Origin: Chryseobacterium sp. MA9
GTDB lineage: Bacteria > Bacteroidota > Bacteroidia > Flavobacteriales > Weeksellaceae
Direction of reading: 5' to 3'
Assembly (NCBI RefSeq): GCF_024399315.1
Contig: NZ_CP075170.1
Location: 3,720,001 to 3,784,000 of the forward strand
Length of the DNA stretch: 64,000 bases
Below, piece after piece: positions 16,922 to 25,449 of this stretch; positions within the stretch are counted from its first letter, which is position 1, and the number at the start of each line of letters is the position of its first letter. Both the position numbers and the translations under genes were made by a program. The notes under the pieces were generated by a model. It worked only from the letters and a program-made list of their open reading frames with translations. It made no database searches and was not told the DNA's origin.

Positions 16922-18070
16922 TTATACTTCATCAATTATTTTCTGAAGGTGTTCCACAGATTTTTCCAGCACAAACGGCAGTTCTGTTGCTGAGATCTGT
17001 TTTTTGTATTCTTCAGTTATATTTTTATCGGTAAGAAACTTTTTCATTCCCTCATATATTCCCTCTTCGGAATTGGCAGTAATATTGCCCAGTTTTCCGT
17101 CTTGCAGAAGATCTCTGATACCGGAGATATCCGTTGCAGAAATAGGTTTGTTGAGGATAAGCGCTTCGGCAATGATTGTAGGGAATCCCTCATGTCGGGA
17201 AGACATGATATAGAAATCCGCTTTTTTCATATACGGGTACGGATTACTGCTGAAGCCGAGCATTTTTGCAGTATCCTGAAGCCCCAGTGTATTGAGCTGA
17301 TCCTGAGTTTTATCAAAATCATAGCCGTCACCAATGATCAAAAGCTGATGCTTCAATCCTTCATCGATCAGTTTTTTATGAACATTCAGCAATCTGTCAT
17401 ACCCTTTCTGAGGATATACAGTTCCCACCGTTACAAAAGTAGGAAGATCACTGTTGAAAGGATAATCATTGATCTCAATATCTGCCTTTCTTAAGGTATC
17501 ATTCTTATCAATTGGATTAAAAATCTTGATCACAGAAGCCTTTTCGGCCTCATTTTTAGCCAAATTATGCATTCCTTCCTGAAGTTTGTTAGAAATCACA
17601 AGAATCCTGTCAAACTTAAAAAACTGTCTGATAACTTCCGGAGTGTATTCTTTTAAATTGAAAATATCATTCTGCACCCAGATAATCTTTTTGGAATCTT
17701 TTTGAGGGCTGGACAGTATTTCCTGATGCATTGCATGAATGGCTGCAATCTCTACATCGTATTTTTTATTTTTTAAAACAAATTTATAAAGAAGAGAGGG
17801 GAACCAAAGAAACATTTTCTGATAAAGAACCCTGTAAGCTTTCACAGGGATATCCTGCGGCCTGTTGGTCGTTATCATTTCTCCTTTTGTTAAATAGTAT
17901 AAAGTTACCCAAGACGGAACCTCTTTAATGTATAATCCTGAATATAAGTTGACCAGAAGGTCTACTTCATATTTATCAGAGGGAAGGTTTTTCAAAAAGT
18001 TGATTAATACTTTTTCTGCACCGCCATGACGTAATGAACCTATACGAATGAGGAGTTTTTTCTTTTTCAA
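16922..18070 (-). CDS. GT4-family glycosyltransferase
   Basis: A 382-residue GT-B-fold retaining glycosyltransferase. The N-terminal LIRIGSLRHGGAEKVLINFLKNL has the GGAE-type acceptor loop. The C-terminal donor domain shows FVTVGTVYPQKGYDRL, LLIIGDGYDFD, MLGFSSNPYPYMKKADFYIMSSRHEGFPTIIAEALILNKPI, where the EGFP-x7-E motif binds the nucleotide sugar, and DISGIRDLL. It is clearly paralogous to the GT at 20718 (same NPYPY-KKADF and AEALIL blocks). It is cytoplasmic or membrane-associated. Donor and acceptor are unknown. Confidence 0.9.
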   Translation of the reverse strand: MKKKKLLIRIGSLRHGGAEKVLINFLKNLPSDKYEVDLLVNLYSGLYIKEVPSWVTLYYLTKGEMITTNRPQDIPVKAYRVLYQKMFLWFPSLLYKFVLKNKKYDVEIAAIHAMHQEILSSPQKDSKKIIWVQNDIFNLKEYTPEVIRQFFKFDRILVISNKLQEGMHNLAKNEAEKASVIKIFNPIDKNDTLRKADIEINDYPFNSDLPTFVTVGTVYPQKGYDRLLNVHKKLIDEGLKHQLLIIGDGYDFDKTQDQLNTLGLQDTAKMLGFSSNPYPYMKKADFYIMSSRHEGFPTIIAEALILNKPISATDISGIRDLLQDGKLGNITANSEEGIYEGMKKFLTDKNITEEYKKQISATELPFVLEKSVEHLQKIIDEV

Positions 18071-18102
18071 TTTGTTTCGTTTATGATTTTACAAGATTAA
18101 AT

Positions 18103-18672
18103 TTATTTAATTTTTCTTGCTTTTTTATACTTGTGGGGAAGATTTTCTTTGATATAGGCGTCCAGTTTTTTCCTGTCTTTCTCCAATTCGCGGGGATATT
18201 CCGGATTGTTTTTAAGGACAATATCTCCATAATCTTCAATAGTACAGAGAAATTGTGCCGGATTTCCGATAAAAACGGTATTGTCAGGCATAGATTGTGA
18301 CAACACAGAGTTGGCTCCCAAAATACAGTTGTTCCCAATCTGTACATCCTGCATGATCACACAGTTGAGGCCAATGGTACAATTGTTTCCTATTTTTATT
18401 CTCCCAAGAATTCTGGCATCTTCATATCCTGGAAGTTTTCTGAGCAGAGTAGTGGTTCCGCCATGATTCACAAACCTTACATCTCCGGCAATATTCACAT
18501 TATCACCAATTTCGATAAGGTAAGGTTCTGTTCCAAAATACACTTTATCAGGCATATTGAAGTTTTTTCCTACCTTCATACCCCTATGTTTAGCCACTTC
18601 AAGACTGCCCCTATTCAAGAAAGAATGATAGAGAGAGTCTATTTTTAATAGGATTCTGAATATAAAAATCAT
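18103..18672 (-). CDS. Left-handed beta-helix acyltransferase beside the acyl-ACP cassette
   Basis: A 189-residue hexapeptide-repeat protein: IEIGDNVNIAGDVRFVNHGG (probable catalytic His in VNHGG), GRIKIGNNCTIGLNCVIMQDVQIGNNCILGANSVL, then NTVFIGNPAQFLC, followed by a charged ~45-residue helical tail. The start is ATG 18672; a GTG one codon upstream is possible. It is divergently transcribed from the KAS III gene with only 53 nt between them, so it is the nearest acyltransferase to that cassette. I infer that it may use the acyl group made there. The acceptor is unknown. Confidence 0.82.
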   Translation of the reverse strand: MIFIFRILLKIDSLYHSFLNRGSLEVAKHRGMKVGKNFNMPDKVYFGTEPYLIEIGDNVNIAGDVRFVNHGGTTTLLRKLPGYEDARILGRIKIGNNCTIGLNCVIMQDVQIGNNCILGANSVLSQSMPDNTVFIGNPAQFLCTIEDYGDIVLKNNPEYPRELEKDRKKLDAYIKENLPHKYKKARKIK

Positions 18673-18695
18673 CACAAGTGTAAATTTGTTTTCGT

Positions 18696-18703
18696 TACTT
18701 TTG
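18696..18703 (+). promoter_or_regulatory. -7 promoter box TACTTTTG for the KAS III cassette
   Basis: An exact TAnnTTTG lies 22 nt before the ATG at 18726, within the 53-nt divergent region. No exact -33 TTG is at the expected spacing. Confidence 0.6.
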
Positions 18704-18725
18704 CAAAGAAAGAGAATTTATTAAT

Positions 18726-19697
18726 ATGATAAAAATTTCAAAAATAGAATATTATCTGCCTAAGCAGGTGTTAACTAACGAAGATCTTGAAAAACTCTTC
18801 CCCGAATGGAGTTCCGAACGCATCAAGGAGAAAGTAGGTATTTCTCAACGTCATATTTCTTCAGACAACGAAACAGTGCTGGATATGGCTGTACAATCTT
18901 CAGAAAAAATTTTCGAAACCTATGACCGGGATAAAATAGATTTTATTTTGTTCTGTACCCAAAGTCCGGAATATTTTCTGCCTACAACGGCCTGTATTTT
19001 GCAGGACAGACTTGGGCTTAGAAAAAATATCGGAGCCATAGATTTCAATCTTGGCTGTTCAGGATTTGTATATGGGCTGGCTTTTGCGAAAGGCTTGATT
19101 TCTGCAGGAATTGCAAAGAGTATTCTTTTGGTTACTTCAGAAACTTACACCAAACATATTCATGCTGATGATAAAGGAAACCGAAGTATTTTCGGGGACG
19201 CCTCTGCTTCAGCAATTGTTGAAAAAGCAGAGAGTAATGACTATCAGTTCTGTCTGGGAACAGACGGAAGTGGTGCAGAAAATCTTATCGTGAAGAAAGG
19301 TGCTTTCAAAAAAGATTTTGAACTGAATCCCGAACATGAATTCAGCCCTGAAAATATTTATATGAATGGTCCTGAGATTTTTAATTTTACGATTGAAAAT
19401 ATCCCTGGATTGGTAAAAGAAACCCTTGAAGTAAACGGAATGACAATGGATGACATTGACCATTTTGTTTTTCACCAGGCAAATTCTTTTATGCTGAATT
19501 ATTTAAGAAAGAAAACAAAAATACCGGCAGAAAAGTTTTATATTGATATGGAAAATACCGGAAACACCGTTTCTGCAACCATTCCTATTGCCCTTAAAAA
19601 TATGATGGATAAAGGAATGCTGAAGGGAGGAGATAAAGTTTTAATGGCAGGCTTTGGAGTAGGATATTCATGGGGTGCCACTATTATGGAGATTTAA
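18726..19697 (+). CDS. 3-oxoacyl-ACP synthase III (FabH-like)
   Basis: A 323-residue thiolase-fold condensing enzyme. The Cys-His-Asn triad is visible: Cys111 in LGCSGFVYGL, His250 in FVFHQAN and Asn280 in ENTGNTVSATIP. IFGDASASAIVE and the final GFGVGYSWGATIM are also KAS III blocks. KAS III condenses an acyl-CoA (usually acetyl-CoA) with malonyl-ACP to give a 3-ketoacyl-ACP. Here it is not with other fatty-acid genes: it heads a three-gene plus-strand unit (KAS III, ACP, SDR) inside a minus-strand polysaccharide locus. I infer that it makes a short acyl chain for glycan modification. It could also be a dedicated acyl transfer protein. Confidence 0.9.
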   Translation: MIKISKIEYYLPKQVLTNEDLEKLFPEWSSERIKEKVGISQRHISSDNETVLDMAVQSSEKIFETYDRDKIDFILFCTQSPEYFLPTTACILQDRLGLRKNIGAIDFNLGCSGFVYGLAFAKGLISAGIAKSILLVTSETYTKHIHADDKGNRSIFGDASASAIVEKAESNDYQFCLGTDGSGAENLIVKKGAFKKDFELNPEHEFSPENIYMNGPEIFNFTIENIPGLVKETLEVNGMTMDDIDHFVFHQANSFMLNYLRKKTKIPAEKFYIDMENTGNTVSATIPIALKNMMDKGMLKGGDKVLMAGFGVGYSWGATIMEI

Positions 19698-19724
19698 GAT
19701 AACAAACATTTAAAATTATAGAAT

Positions 19725-19958
19725 ATGAAAACATCCGTTTTTTTAGACAAATTACAGGAAGAATTGGAGGAAGATGAAACATTGACCACTGAAACGAATT
19801 TAAAATCTTTGGAAAGCTATGACTCTATCAGTTTGCTTTCTGTTATTGCGTTTGTAGATGAAAATTTCAGCAAAAAAATTGATACCAAACACTTTAAAGA
19901 TATCGAAACCGTTTCAGATCTGATGAATGTTATAGGAAAAGAAAATTTTGAAGATTAA
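19725..19958 (+). CDS. Acyl carrier protein of the glycan-locus cassette
   Basis: A 77-residue acidic protein with the four-helix ACP layout and the phosphopantetheine attachment Ser34 in SYDSISLLSV (a DSI in place of the usual DSL). It is only distantly like housekeeping AcpP. It starts 27 nt after the KAS III stop and its stop overlaps the next start (TAATG). This specialised ACP presumably carries the acyl intermediate between the KAS III, the reductase and an acyltransferase. Confidence 0.85.
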   Translation: MKTSVFLDKLQEELEEDETLTTETNLKSLESYDSISLLSVIAFVDENFSKKIDTKHFKDIETVSDLMNVIGKENFED

Positions 19959-20716
19959 TGGATGCTTTCTCATTAAAAAATAAAATTATTCTCATTACAG
20001 GCGCTTCTTCCGGGATCGGGAGAAGCTGTTCTGTAGAATGCAGCAAAAGCGGTGCAGATCTTATTCTTGTAGGAAGAAATCAGGAAGAACTGATGAAAAC
20101 CGTTTCCCTGCTGAATCCTGAAACGAAAGTTGAGATTATCGCCGAAGATATTACCCAATCTGATAATCTTGAAGGAATTATTGCAGATAAAGTTTCGGCT
20201 TTAGGCAAGATTTCAGGATTTATACACTGTGCCGGTATCGAAAAAACATTACCGTTAAAAAAGCATAATCCTCAGCTGTACCAGGATATATTCGCAGTAA
20301 ATGTAATTGCCGGACTTGAAATTGCTAAAATCCTGTCTTTAAAGAAATATAAAGAAGAAACTTCCAGTTTTGTATTTATTTCTTCCGTTGCGGGAATGGT
20401 AGGAGAGGCTGGAAAAGCTGCTTATTCGGCCAGTAAAGGAGCTGTTATTTCGGGAGCCCGTTCATTGGCAATGGAACTTTCCAGAAGTAATATCCGTGTC
20501 AATAGCGTAAGCCCTGCAATGGTGAATACCCCGATTCTGGAAAAAATGTTTGAAGATATTGGTGAAGAAGCTTCATCAGAAATCATAAAAAAGCATCCGC
20601 TTGGAATAGGTGATCCTAAAGATGTAGCGAATGCTTGTATTTTTCTATTGTCTGATGCTTCAAGATGGGTCACAGGAACCAATCTTGTCATTGACGGAGG
20701 CTATTCCGCACAATAA
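19958..20716 (+). CDS. SDR-family 3-oxoacyl-ACP reductase (FabG-like)
   Basis: A 252-residue classical short-chain dehydrogenase. The NADP-binding TGASSGIGRS starts near residue 15; the Asn-Ser-Tyr-Lys set is seen in IHCAGIE, FISSVAGMVGEAGKAAYSASKG (Ser, Tyr, Lys), and the end GTNLVIDGGYSAQ is typical of FabG. It starts on the last base of the ACP stop codon, so the two are translationally coupled. Its likely job is reducing the ketoacyl-ACP made by the KAS III to a 3-hydroxyacyl-ACP. No dehydratase is encoded beside it, so the product probably keeps the hydroxyl. It ends one base from the convergent GT stop. Confidence 0.88.
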   Translation: MDAFSLKNKIILITGASSGIGRSCSVECSKSGADLILVGRNQEELMKTVSLLNPETKVEIIAEDITQSDNLEGIIADKVSALGKISGFIHCAGIEKTLPLKKHNPQLYQDIFAVNVIAGLEIAKILSLKKYKEETSSFVFISSVAGMVGEAGKAAYSASKGAVISGARSLAMELSRSNIRVNSVSPAMVNTPILEKMFEDIGEEASSEIIKKHPLGIGDPKDVANACIFLLSDASRWVTGTNLVIDGGYSAQ

Positions 20717-20717
20717 C

Positions 20718-21872
20718 TTATTTTTTGTACAGCGTTTCTATAATATTTTCTACACTGTCAAATATTTTCTTATTGTCGAACTGACTTTCAATATTTTTAA
20801 GATTTTCTCTGATATGGAGAACAAGGCTGGGATCGGTAAGGAATGTCTTCATTGCCGAATACATTTCATCAATTTCATAACTGATGAGGTATCCCGTTTC
20901 CCGGTCTTTGATCATCAGACCTATATCACCCACATTTGTTGCAATAATAGGTTTCTGCAGGATTAGTGCTTCAGCAATTACCAAGGGCCAGGCTTCAGAT
21001 TCGGAGGGAAGGATGAAATAATCTGCCTTTTTGATGTAGGGATAAGGATTCATCTGATTTCCAGCTAAAATAAATGTCTTTTCAACATTATTTTTTGCGG
21101 TCTGAGCCTTAAGGTTCTTCATTTCGTCACCATCACCAATGACAATGATGCTGTGATGAAATCCTTCGTCTATAAGTCTTTTATGAGCTTCAATAAGCTT
21201 ATGGTATCCTTTTCTTGAATGAAGTCTTCCGATAGACGCAAAAACAGGCCCTTCAGGGAAATTGTCGAGCTTTTCTTCTGCCTTTCGCTTAATTTCTTCG
21301 ATAGGAATAGGATTGATAATAACGCTCTCAGCCGGATAATTGAGATTTGGATAATACTGATGCATCATATCCTTTATTTTATGAGAGCAATACACCATAT
21401 GATCAAACTGAGGAAAACTCTTTAAAATATCCGGAACCAAAGGCTGAAATTTAGGAACATTGATTTCAGAGTGAAACCATCCGATTTTTTTTGAATTCTT
21501 ATGGGTAGAACTAAGAATAGCATCATAATCCCTGTAATCCATCCCGATTTCTATATCAAAAGTATCATTGATGAGCCGGTCTGCAATGGCAGGGTTGTTT
21601 TTCAGTTTACGAAGCTTTATCCTTCTCTTGACAAGCTGAAGTTTCTGAAGCAGAGCATTGTCGGAAAAGTCTTCTTTTCCATCAGTAAGATATATTTTTC
21701 TGATATGTTTCGGAAGTTCATCACGCAACTTGCCCTGGTTTAGGGTAAGGCATACCGTCATTTCAAATTTGTCAGGATTCAGGTTGTTGAGAAGTCCCAA
21801 CAATACTTTTTCTACGCCACCCATTTCCATGGAGCGATGTCTGAACAAAATTTTTATTTTTTTTTCTAGCAT
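20718..21872 (-). CDS. GT4-family glycosyltransferase
   Basis: A 384-residue GT-B glycosyltransferase paralogous to the one at 16922. ILFRHRSMEMGGVEKVLLGLLNNL starts the acceptor domain; FASIGRLHSRKGYHKLI, SIIVIGDGDEM, NPYPYIKKADYFILPSESEAWPLVIAEALILQKPIIAT and GDIGLMI form the donor domain, where the usual EGFP is replaced by SEAWP. Its start shares one base with the upstream GT2 stop (TAATG). It is last in the chain 23253 to 20718. Donor and acceptor are unknown. Confidence 0.9.
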   Translation of the reverse strand: MLEKKIKILFRHRSMEMGGVEKVLLGLLNNLNPDKFEMTVCLTLNQGKLRDELPKHIRKIYLTDGKEDFSDNALLQKLQLVKRRIKLRKLKNNPAIADRLINDTFDIEIGMDYRDYDAILSSTHKNSKKIGWFHSEINVPKFQPLVPDILKSFPQFDHMVYCSHKIKDMMHQYYPNLNYPAESVIINPIPIEEIKRKAEEKLDNFPEGPVFASIGRLHSRKGYHKLIEAHKRLIDEGFHHSIIVIGDGDEMKNLKAQTAKNNVEKTFILAGNQMNPYPYIKKADYFILPSESEAWPLVIAEALILQKPIIATNVGDIGLMIKDRETGYLISYEIDEMYSAMKTFLTDPSLVLHIRENLKNIESQFDNKKIFDSVENIIETLYKK

Positions 21873-22711
21873 TATCCGAAGATTGATTGTAAAGTAATTT
21901 TTATTTTTTTCTTGATACGGAAAGGAATCTTATGTTGATATTGTAACAGACCGAATATTTCATCCGCACCCGTATAATGATCAGGAACTTTTTGGCCGTT
22001 GATGGTTGCAAGTCCTCTGCGTTTCATTGTATTGAAAATCACCTGTGCAAAATACTCGTGGGATTTCTTTTTATTGTCATTCTGGGAGATTCCACCTTGA
22101 TGAGTTCTGTAAAGATAATTGGTATCATTAATGAACTGAACTTTTCCTTTTTCATACATTTTAAGGTAGAGATCCTGATCTTCCCCGATTTTCAAATCCG
22201 GATTCATTTTTTCAGTCTGTTCATAGACTGCCTTTCTGAAGGTTACAAAATGAGCGATCTGAATTGGGAAATTAAAAAAATAAGGATCACCATTCGGTAC
22301 CTGCATTGCAGATCTGAACGGAGAAATAGGTTTCAGATTCTGATCACAGGTCATAAACCTTGAATAGGTAAGAACTGTATTTTTTTTAGCCTGAAAGATC
22401 TCCATACATTTTTGAATGGCTGTTGGGTTTATAGCATCATCAGGATCTAAAAATCCACAGATTTCCCCTTCTGCCAGCTCAATGAGTTTACTTTTCGTTA
22501 CGCCTACACCGGAATTTTTTTCATTTTCAAAATATTTAAACCTTTTATCACTTGAAATCATTTCCCGGATCATTTTCTTTTCACTTTCAGAGGAGGCGTC
22601 ATCCAAAATGACCGCTTCCCAGTTTGTATACGTCTGCTGAAGTATGCTTTCAAAACAGTCTTTGAAAAAATGAGCGTTATTATAATGGGCTATAAGGATA
22701 GAAAACTTCAT
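21872..22711 (-). CDS. GT2-family glycosyltransferase (paralogue of 29170)
   Basis: A 279-residue GT-A fold inverting glycosyltransferase. FSILIAHYNNAHFFKDCFESILQQTY opens the domain, WEAVILDDASS and EICGFLDPDDAI contain the nucleotide and metal-binding acidic motifs (DxD-like DPDD), and KIGEDQDLYLKMYEKG holds the ED motif of the catalytic base. FFNFPIQIAHFVTFRKAVYE is also found in the GT2 at 29170. Its start overlaps the upstream LbH stop (ATGA). The specificity is unknown. Confidence 0.9.
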   Translation of the reverse strand: MKFSILIAHYNNAHFFKDCFESILQQTYTNWEAVILDDASSESEKKMIREMISSDKRFKYFENEKNSGVGVTKSKLIELAEGEICGFLDPDDAINPTAIQKCMEIFQAKKNTVLTYSRFMTCDQNLKPISPFRSAMQVPNGDPYFFNFPIQIAHFVTFRKAVYEQTEKMNPDLKIGEDQDLYLKMYEKGKVQFINDTNYLYRTHQGGISQNDNKKKSHEYFAQVIFNTMKRRGLATINGQKVPDHYTGADEIFGLLQYQHKIPFRIKKKIKITLQSIFG

Positions 22712-23253
22712 GAATGTTCCTTAAATATTAATTCCTGATGATTGATTACGGTTGTATTGGAAGGAACATCTTTGTAAATGGTACATCCTGCTCCAATAAT
22801 ACAGTTATCTCCGATAGTAACTCCTTTTAGAACGGTAACATTACTTCCGAGCCAGCAATTGCTTCCGATTTTGATGGGAGCTGTGGTGAACTCAGCGTGA
22901 GAGAGTTTAAACTCCGGATGAGTCTGATACGCATGGTTGTGGTCATACAGTTTTACATTTTCTCCGAATAGTGTATTGTCACCTATTGAAATACTGTCCA
23001 GACAGTTGATGGAACAGAAGTTATTCATGAAAAAGTTGTTTCCGATTTCTAAAGTGGCATTCTGTTGCACAAGAACGTGTACATAATTTCTGAAACTGAC
23101 CCCGTGGCCAATCGTCACTTTCTTTATATTTTCATGCAGAATAAAATGATCACTGATCCCAAGTTTTATCCCCTTGAAAGAAACATGAGGGTGTTTTTTG
23201 AGAAGAGAAATCTGGCTTTTTCGTTGAATTTTTGCTATAATTTCATAAAGCAT
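22708..23253 (-). CDS. Left-handed beta-helix acetyltransferase (WbbJ/maltose-acetyltransferase-like)
   Basis: A 181-residue protein from ATG 23253, or 187 if the GTG at 23271 is used; the ATG leaves a more normal leader after the promoter box. Hexapeptide turns run through VTIGHGVSFRNYVHVLVQQNATLEIGNNFFMNNF, SIGDNTLFGENVKLYDHNHAYQ (catalytic His region DHNH), then PIKIGSNCWLGSNVTVLKGVTIGDNCIIGAGC. The SNCWLGSNV-x-V-L-KGV-x-IGDN block is typical of colanic-acid and WbbJ-type O-acetyltransferases. It is the first gene of the chain to 20718 and divergent from the membrane acyltransferase at 23421. Confidence 0.85.
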   Translation of the reverse strand: MLYEIIAKIQRKSQISLLKKHPHVSFKGIKLGISDHFILHENIKKVTIGHGVSFRNYVHVLVQQNATLEIGNNFFMNNFCSINCLDSISIGDNTLFGENVKLYDHNHAYQTHPEFKLSHAEFTTAPIKIGSNCWLGSNVTVLKGVTIGDNCIIGAGCTIYKDVPSNTTVINHQELIFKEHS

Positions 23254-23283
23254 ACCTAAATTTATTTTCACATTTGTAGCCTA

Positions 23284-23291
23284 CAAATATA
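23284..23291 (-). promoter_or_regulatory. -7 promoter box TATATTTG (minus strand)
   Basis: An exact match 30 nt before the ATG at 23253, driving the LbH-GT2-GT4 chain. No exact -33 TTG is seen. Confidence 0.55.
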
Positions 23292-23322
23292 ATTTGTTTT
23301 ACATAATTATAATAATAAATCT

Positions 23323-23330
23323 TATTTTTG
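23323..23330 (+). promoter_or_regulatory. -7 promoter box TATTTTTG (plus strand)
   Basis: It reads towards the acyltransferase at 23421, with a ~85-nt leader. The nearest TTG (23294-23296) is 26 nt away, slightly too far. Confidence 0.45.
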
Positions 23331-23420
23331 TGCCTTAAAATTAATACTTTATATCAAATAAAAACAGCTTTCAGAGTTGGGTCTGCTGTGTTTTGATAAA
23401 GTAAAGCATTTTGCGATTCT

Positions 23421-24455
23421 GTGAAGATAAGTCAGATTACATTTACCAGGTTTGTTGCCGCTATGGCAATTGTCATTTCCCATTTCAATAAAGATCTGTT
23501 TTTATATAAGATAGATTATATTTCCAATCTTTTTTTGAGAGCGAATGTAGGGGTAAGCTATTTCTTTATTCTTTCAGGGTTTATCATGATTATTGCTTAC
23601 CATAAGAAGGATAAGATTGATTATCTGGAGTTTTATAAAAACAGGTTTGCCAGAATCTATCCGCTCTATATGCTTGGACTTCTGCTGTATTTCATGACGA
23701 GATATGAACTGTTTGACTGGTATAAGCTGGTTTTATACGGATTGGGTATTCAGAGCTGGATACCGGGAGAAGCCATGATTCTGAATTTTCCGGGATGGTC
23801 TATCTCTGTAGAGTTTTTCTTTTACCTGCTTTTTCCGTTTTTATATAATTATTTTTACGCAAAGAAAAATAAAATGATTTGGGTATTTGCCATTGGACTC
23901 TGGCTGATTACTCAGGTGTTTTCTAATCTGTATCCGGTATATGGAGCGTATGAAGGGCCACACACGAAAAGTCATGAGTTTCTTTATTATTTTCCTTTCT
24001 GGCATCTTAATGAATTTTTGATCGGGAATCTGGCAGGAATATTTTTTGTAAGAAATTACAAGCAAAAAAATTACGACCGTCAGGTGATCGCAGTCTTTTT
24101 ACTGATCCTTGTGTCTCTGATGTTTGTTCCGCTTTTTTATCACAACGGGTTGATGGCTTTACTTTTTGTACCTGCAATTCTTCTGATTTCGGCTAATAAC
24201 GGAAGAGTAAGTAAGCTCTTTTCATTGAAACCGCTGGAATATCTTGGAGAAATAAGTTATGGTATATACATCACTCATATTCCCGTTCTTTATCTTGTAA
24301 GGGAGTTTTTAAAATGGAAGGAATATACGTTCAGTATTGATATTGTATTTGTGATTTACATTATTGTTATGCTGCTCAGTTCTGCAATTTTTTATCAGTT
24401 TATTGAAAAACCAATGCGTGATCTTTTAAGAAAGATACATTTTACCAAACAATAA
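23421..24455 (+). CDS. Acyltransferase-3 family membrane O-acyltransferase
   Basis: A 344-residue OafA/NodX-type integral membrane protein with about ten hydrophobic segments. FTRFVAAMAIVISHFNKD carries the family's conserved RFxAAMxVxxxH start, FFILSGFIMIIAYHK and FYKNRFARIYPLYML the R-x-x-R-I-x-P motif, FPGWSISVEFFFYLLFP the WS-x-S-E-F-F-Y motif, and YGIYITHIPVLY the distal His. These enzymes O-acylate surface sugars at the inner membrane. The start appears to be GTG (23421). It is one of two plus-strand islands in the minus-strand locus. Confidence 0.87.
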   Translation: MKISQITFTRFVAAMAIVISHFNKDLFLYKIDYISNLFLRANVGVSYFFILSGFIMIIAYHKKDKIDYLEFYKNRFARIYPLYMLGLLLYFMTRYELFDWYKLVLYGLGIQSWIPGEAMILNFPGWSISVEFFFYLLFPFLYNYFYAKKNKMIWVFAIGLWLITQVFSNLYPVYGAYEGPHTKSHEFLYYFPFWHLNEFLIGNLAGIFFVRNYKQKNYDRQVIAVFLLILVSLMFVPLFYHNGLMALLFVPAILLISANNGRVSKLFSLKPLEYLGEISYGIYITHIPVLYLVREFLKWKEYTFSIDIVFVIYIIVMLLSSAIFYQFIEKPMRDLLRKIHFTKQ

Positions 24456-24470
24456 AACTAAAGTATTATT

Positions 24471-24492
24471 TTAAACTAAATATTTAGTTTAA
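24471..24492. terminator. Palindromic terminator between convergent genes
   Basis: A perfect 22-nt palindrome, TTAAACTAAAT paired with ATTTAGTTTAA, sits in the 45-nt gap between the acyltransferase and the convergent GT2. It is A/T only, with T-rich flanks, and can act in both directions. Confidence 0.6.
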
Positions 24493-24500
24493 TCATATTG

Positions 24501-25439
24501 TTAGAACAAATCGTTTCTAAAATTAATATTATACAGCCCTGAACGGATACTTTTATAGTCTGTAAACAAATACTTTGTAATCATTCCCCATTTTTTGAGT
24601 AGAGGAGCATTGGCGATTTGGAAACTCCTGTATACTCTTTTGATATGAATTTTAACATCATTGGGGATGGTATTTTCATTCTCTGCCCAATGGTTAACTT
24701 CTTTCCACAGAACAACTCTTGTTGAGGCCGGCTTAACTTCTCTGGAATCTATTTTGGTAATTCTGTTGTTCTCGTGAACTCCTCTTACGGCTACTGCCTT
24801 ATCAAGAATTCCCGGATATAAATTCAGATAGTAGGAGAGTCTGAATAGAAATTCAGTGTCCTGATGGAGCTTTAAATGTGTTTTAAAGAAATACTCCATG
24901 TTTTTCAAAGAACTTTTACGGATAGTCAATGCATCAATGCTGAAAAGTCCGAAAGTTCCTATCATGTTAAGCTGTCCCGGAAATACATCTCTGGGAGGAT
25001 GTTTCTTGTAAACTGTAGTCAGGCGGTCTCCAAAGACCTTATAATATTGTTCTTTTGCTTTCTCAGAATAATAATGAACCCCGATGGCACCATAAACTCC
25101 GTCAACATCTTTATTGAGAAACAGTTCTTTTTCTGCATCAAAACGGTTGGGAAGGTAGTAATCATCTGCATCCAGGAAAGCAATAAAATCTCCTTCCGCT
25201 TTTTCCAACCCTAAATTTCTGCTGGCACCTGCTCCATGATTGCCTTTATCAGGATGCTGAAAAAGCTTTACCCTGTCATGTTTTTCAGCAAGTTCCCTAC
25301 AAACCTGCAATGCATTGTCCGGAGACTTGTCTTCTACCAATACCACTTCATATACCTCTTCGAACTGAAGAGCAGAATCTACAGCCTGCGAAACATATTT
25401 TTCGGCATTGTAAACGGGAATAATTACTGAAATTTTCAT
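24501..25439 (-). CDS. GT2-family glycosyltransferase
   Basis: A 312-residue GT-A enzyme. ISVIIPVYNAEKYVSQAVDSAL and VVLVEDKSPDNAL bind the nucleotide, GDFIAFLDADDYYLPNRF holds the DADD metal motif, and LKLHQDTEFLFRL the catalytic ED/QD region. The C-terminal ~90 residues are basic and may contact membrane or lipid-linked acceptor. It lies 10 nt downstream of the membrane acyltransferase gene. The specificity is unknown. Confidence 0.9.
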   Translation of the reverse strand: MKISVIIPVYNAEKYVSQAVDSALQFEEVYEVVLVEDKSPDNALQVCRELAEKHDRVKLFQHPDKGNHGAGASRNLGLEKAEGDFIAFLDADDYYLPNRFDAEKELFLNKDVDGVYGAIGVHYYSEKAKEQYYKVFGDRLTTVYKKHPPRDVFPGQLNMIGTFGLFSIDALTIRKSSLKNMEYFFKTHLKLHQDTEFLFRLSYYLNLYPGILDKAVAVRGVHENNRITKIDSREVKPASTRVVLWKEVNHWAENENTIPNDVKIHIKRVYRSFQIANAPLLKKWGMITKYLFTDYKSIRSGLYNINFRNDLF

Positions 25440-25449
25440 TTGTATCGGA

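Noticed and set aside
18081..18347. 88-residue frame overlapping the acyltransferase at 18103
   Set aside because: Same strand, shifted frame, no motif; the hexapeptide protein accounts for the sequence.
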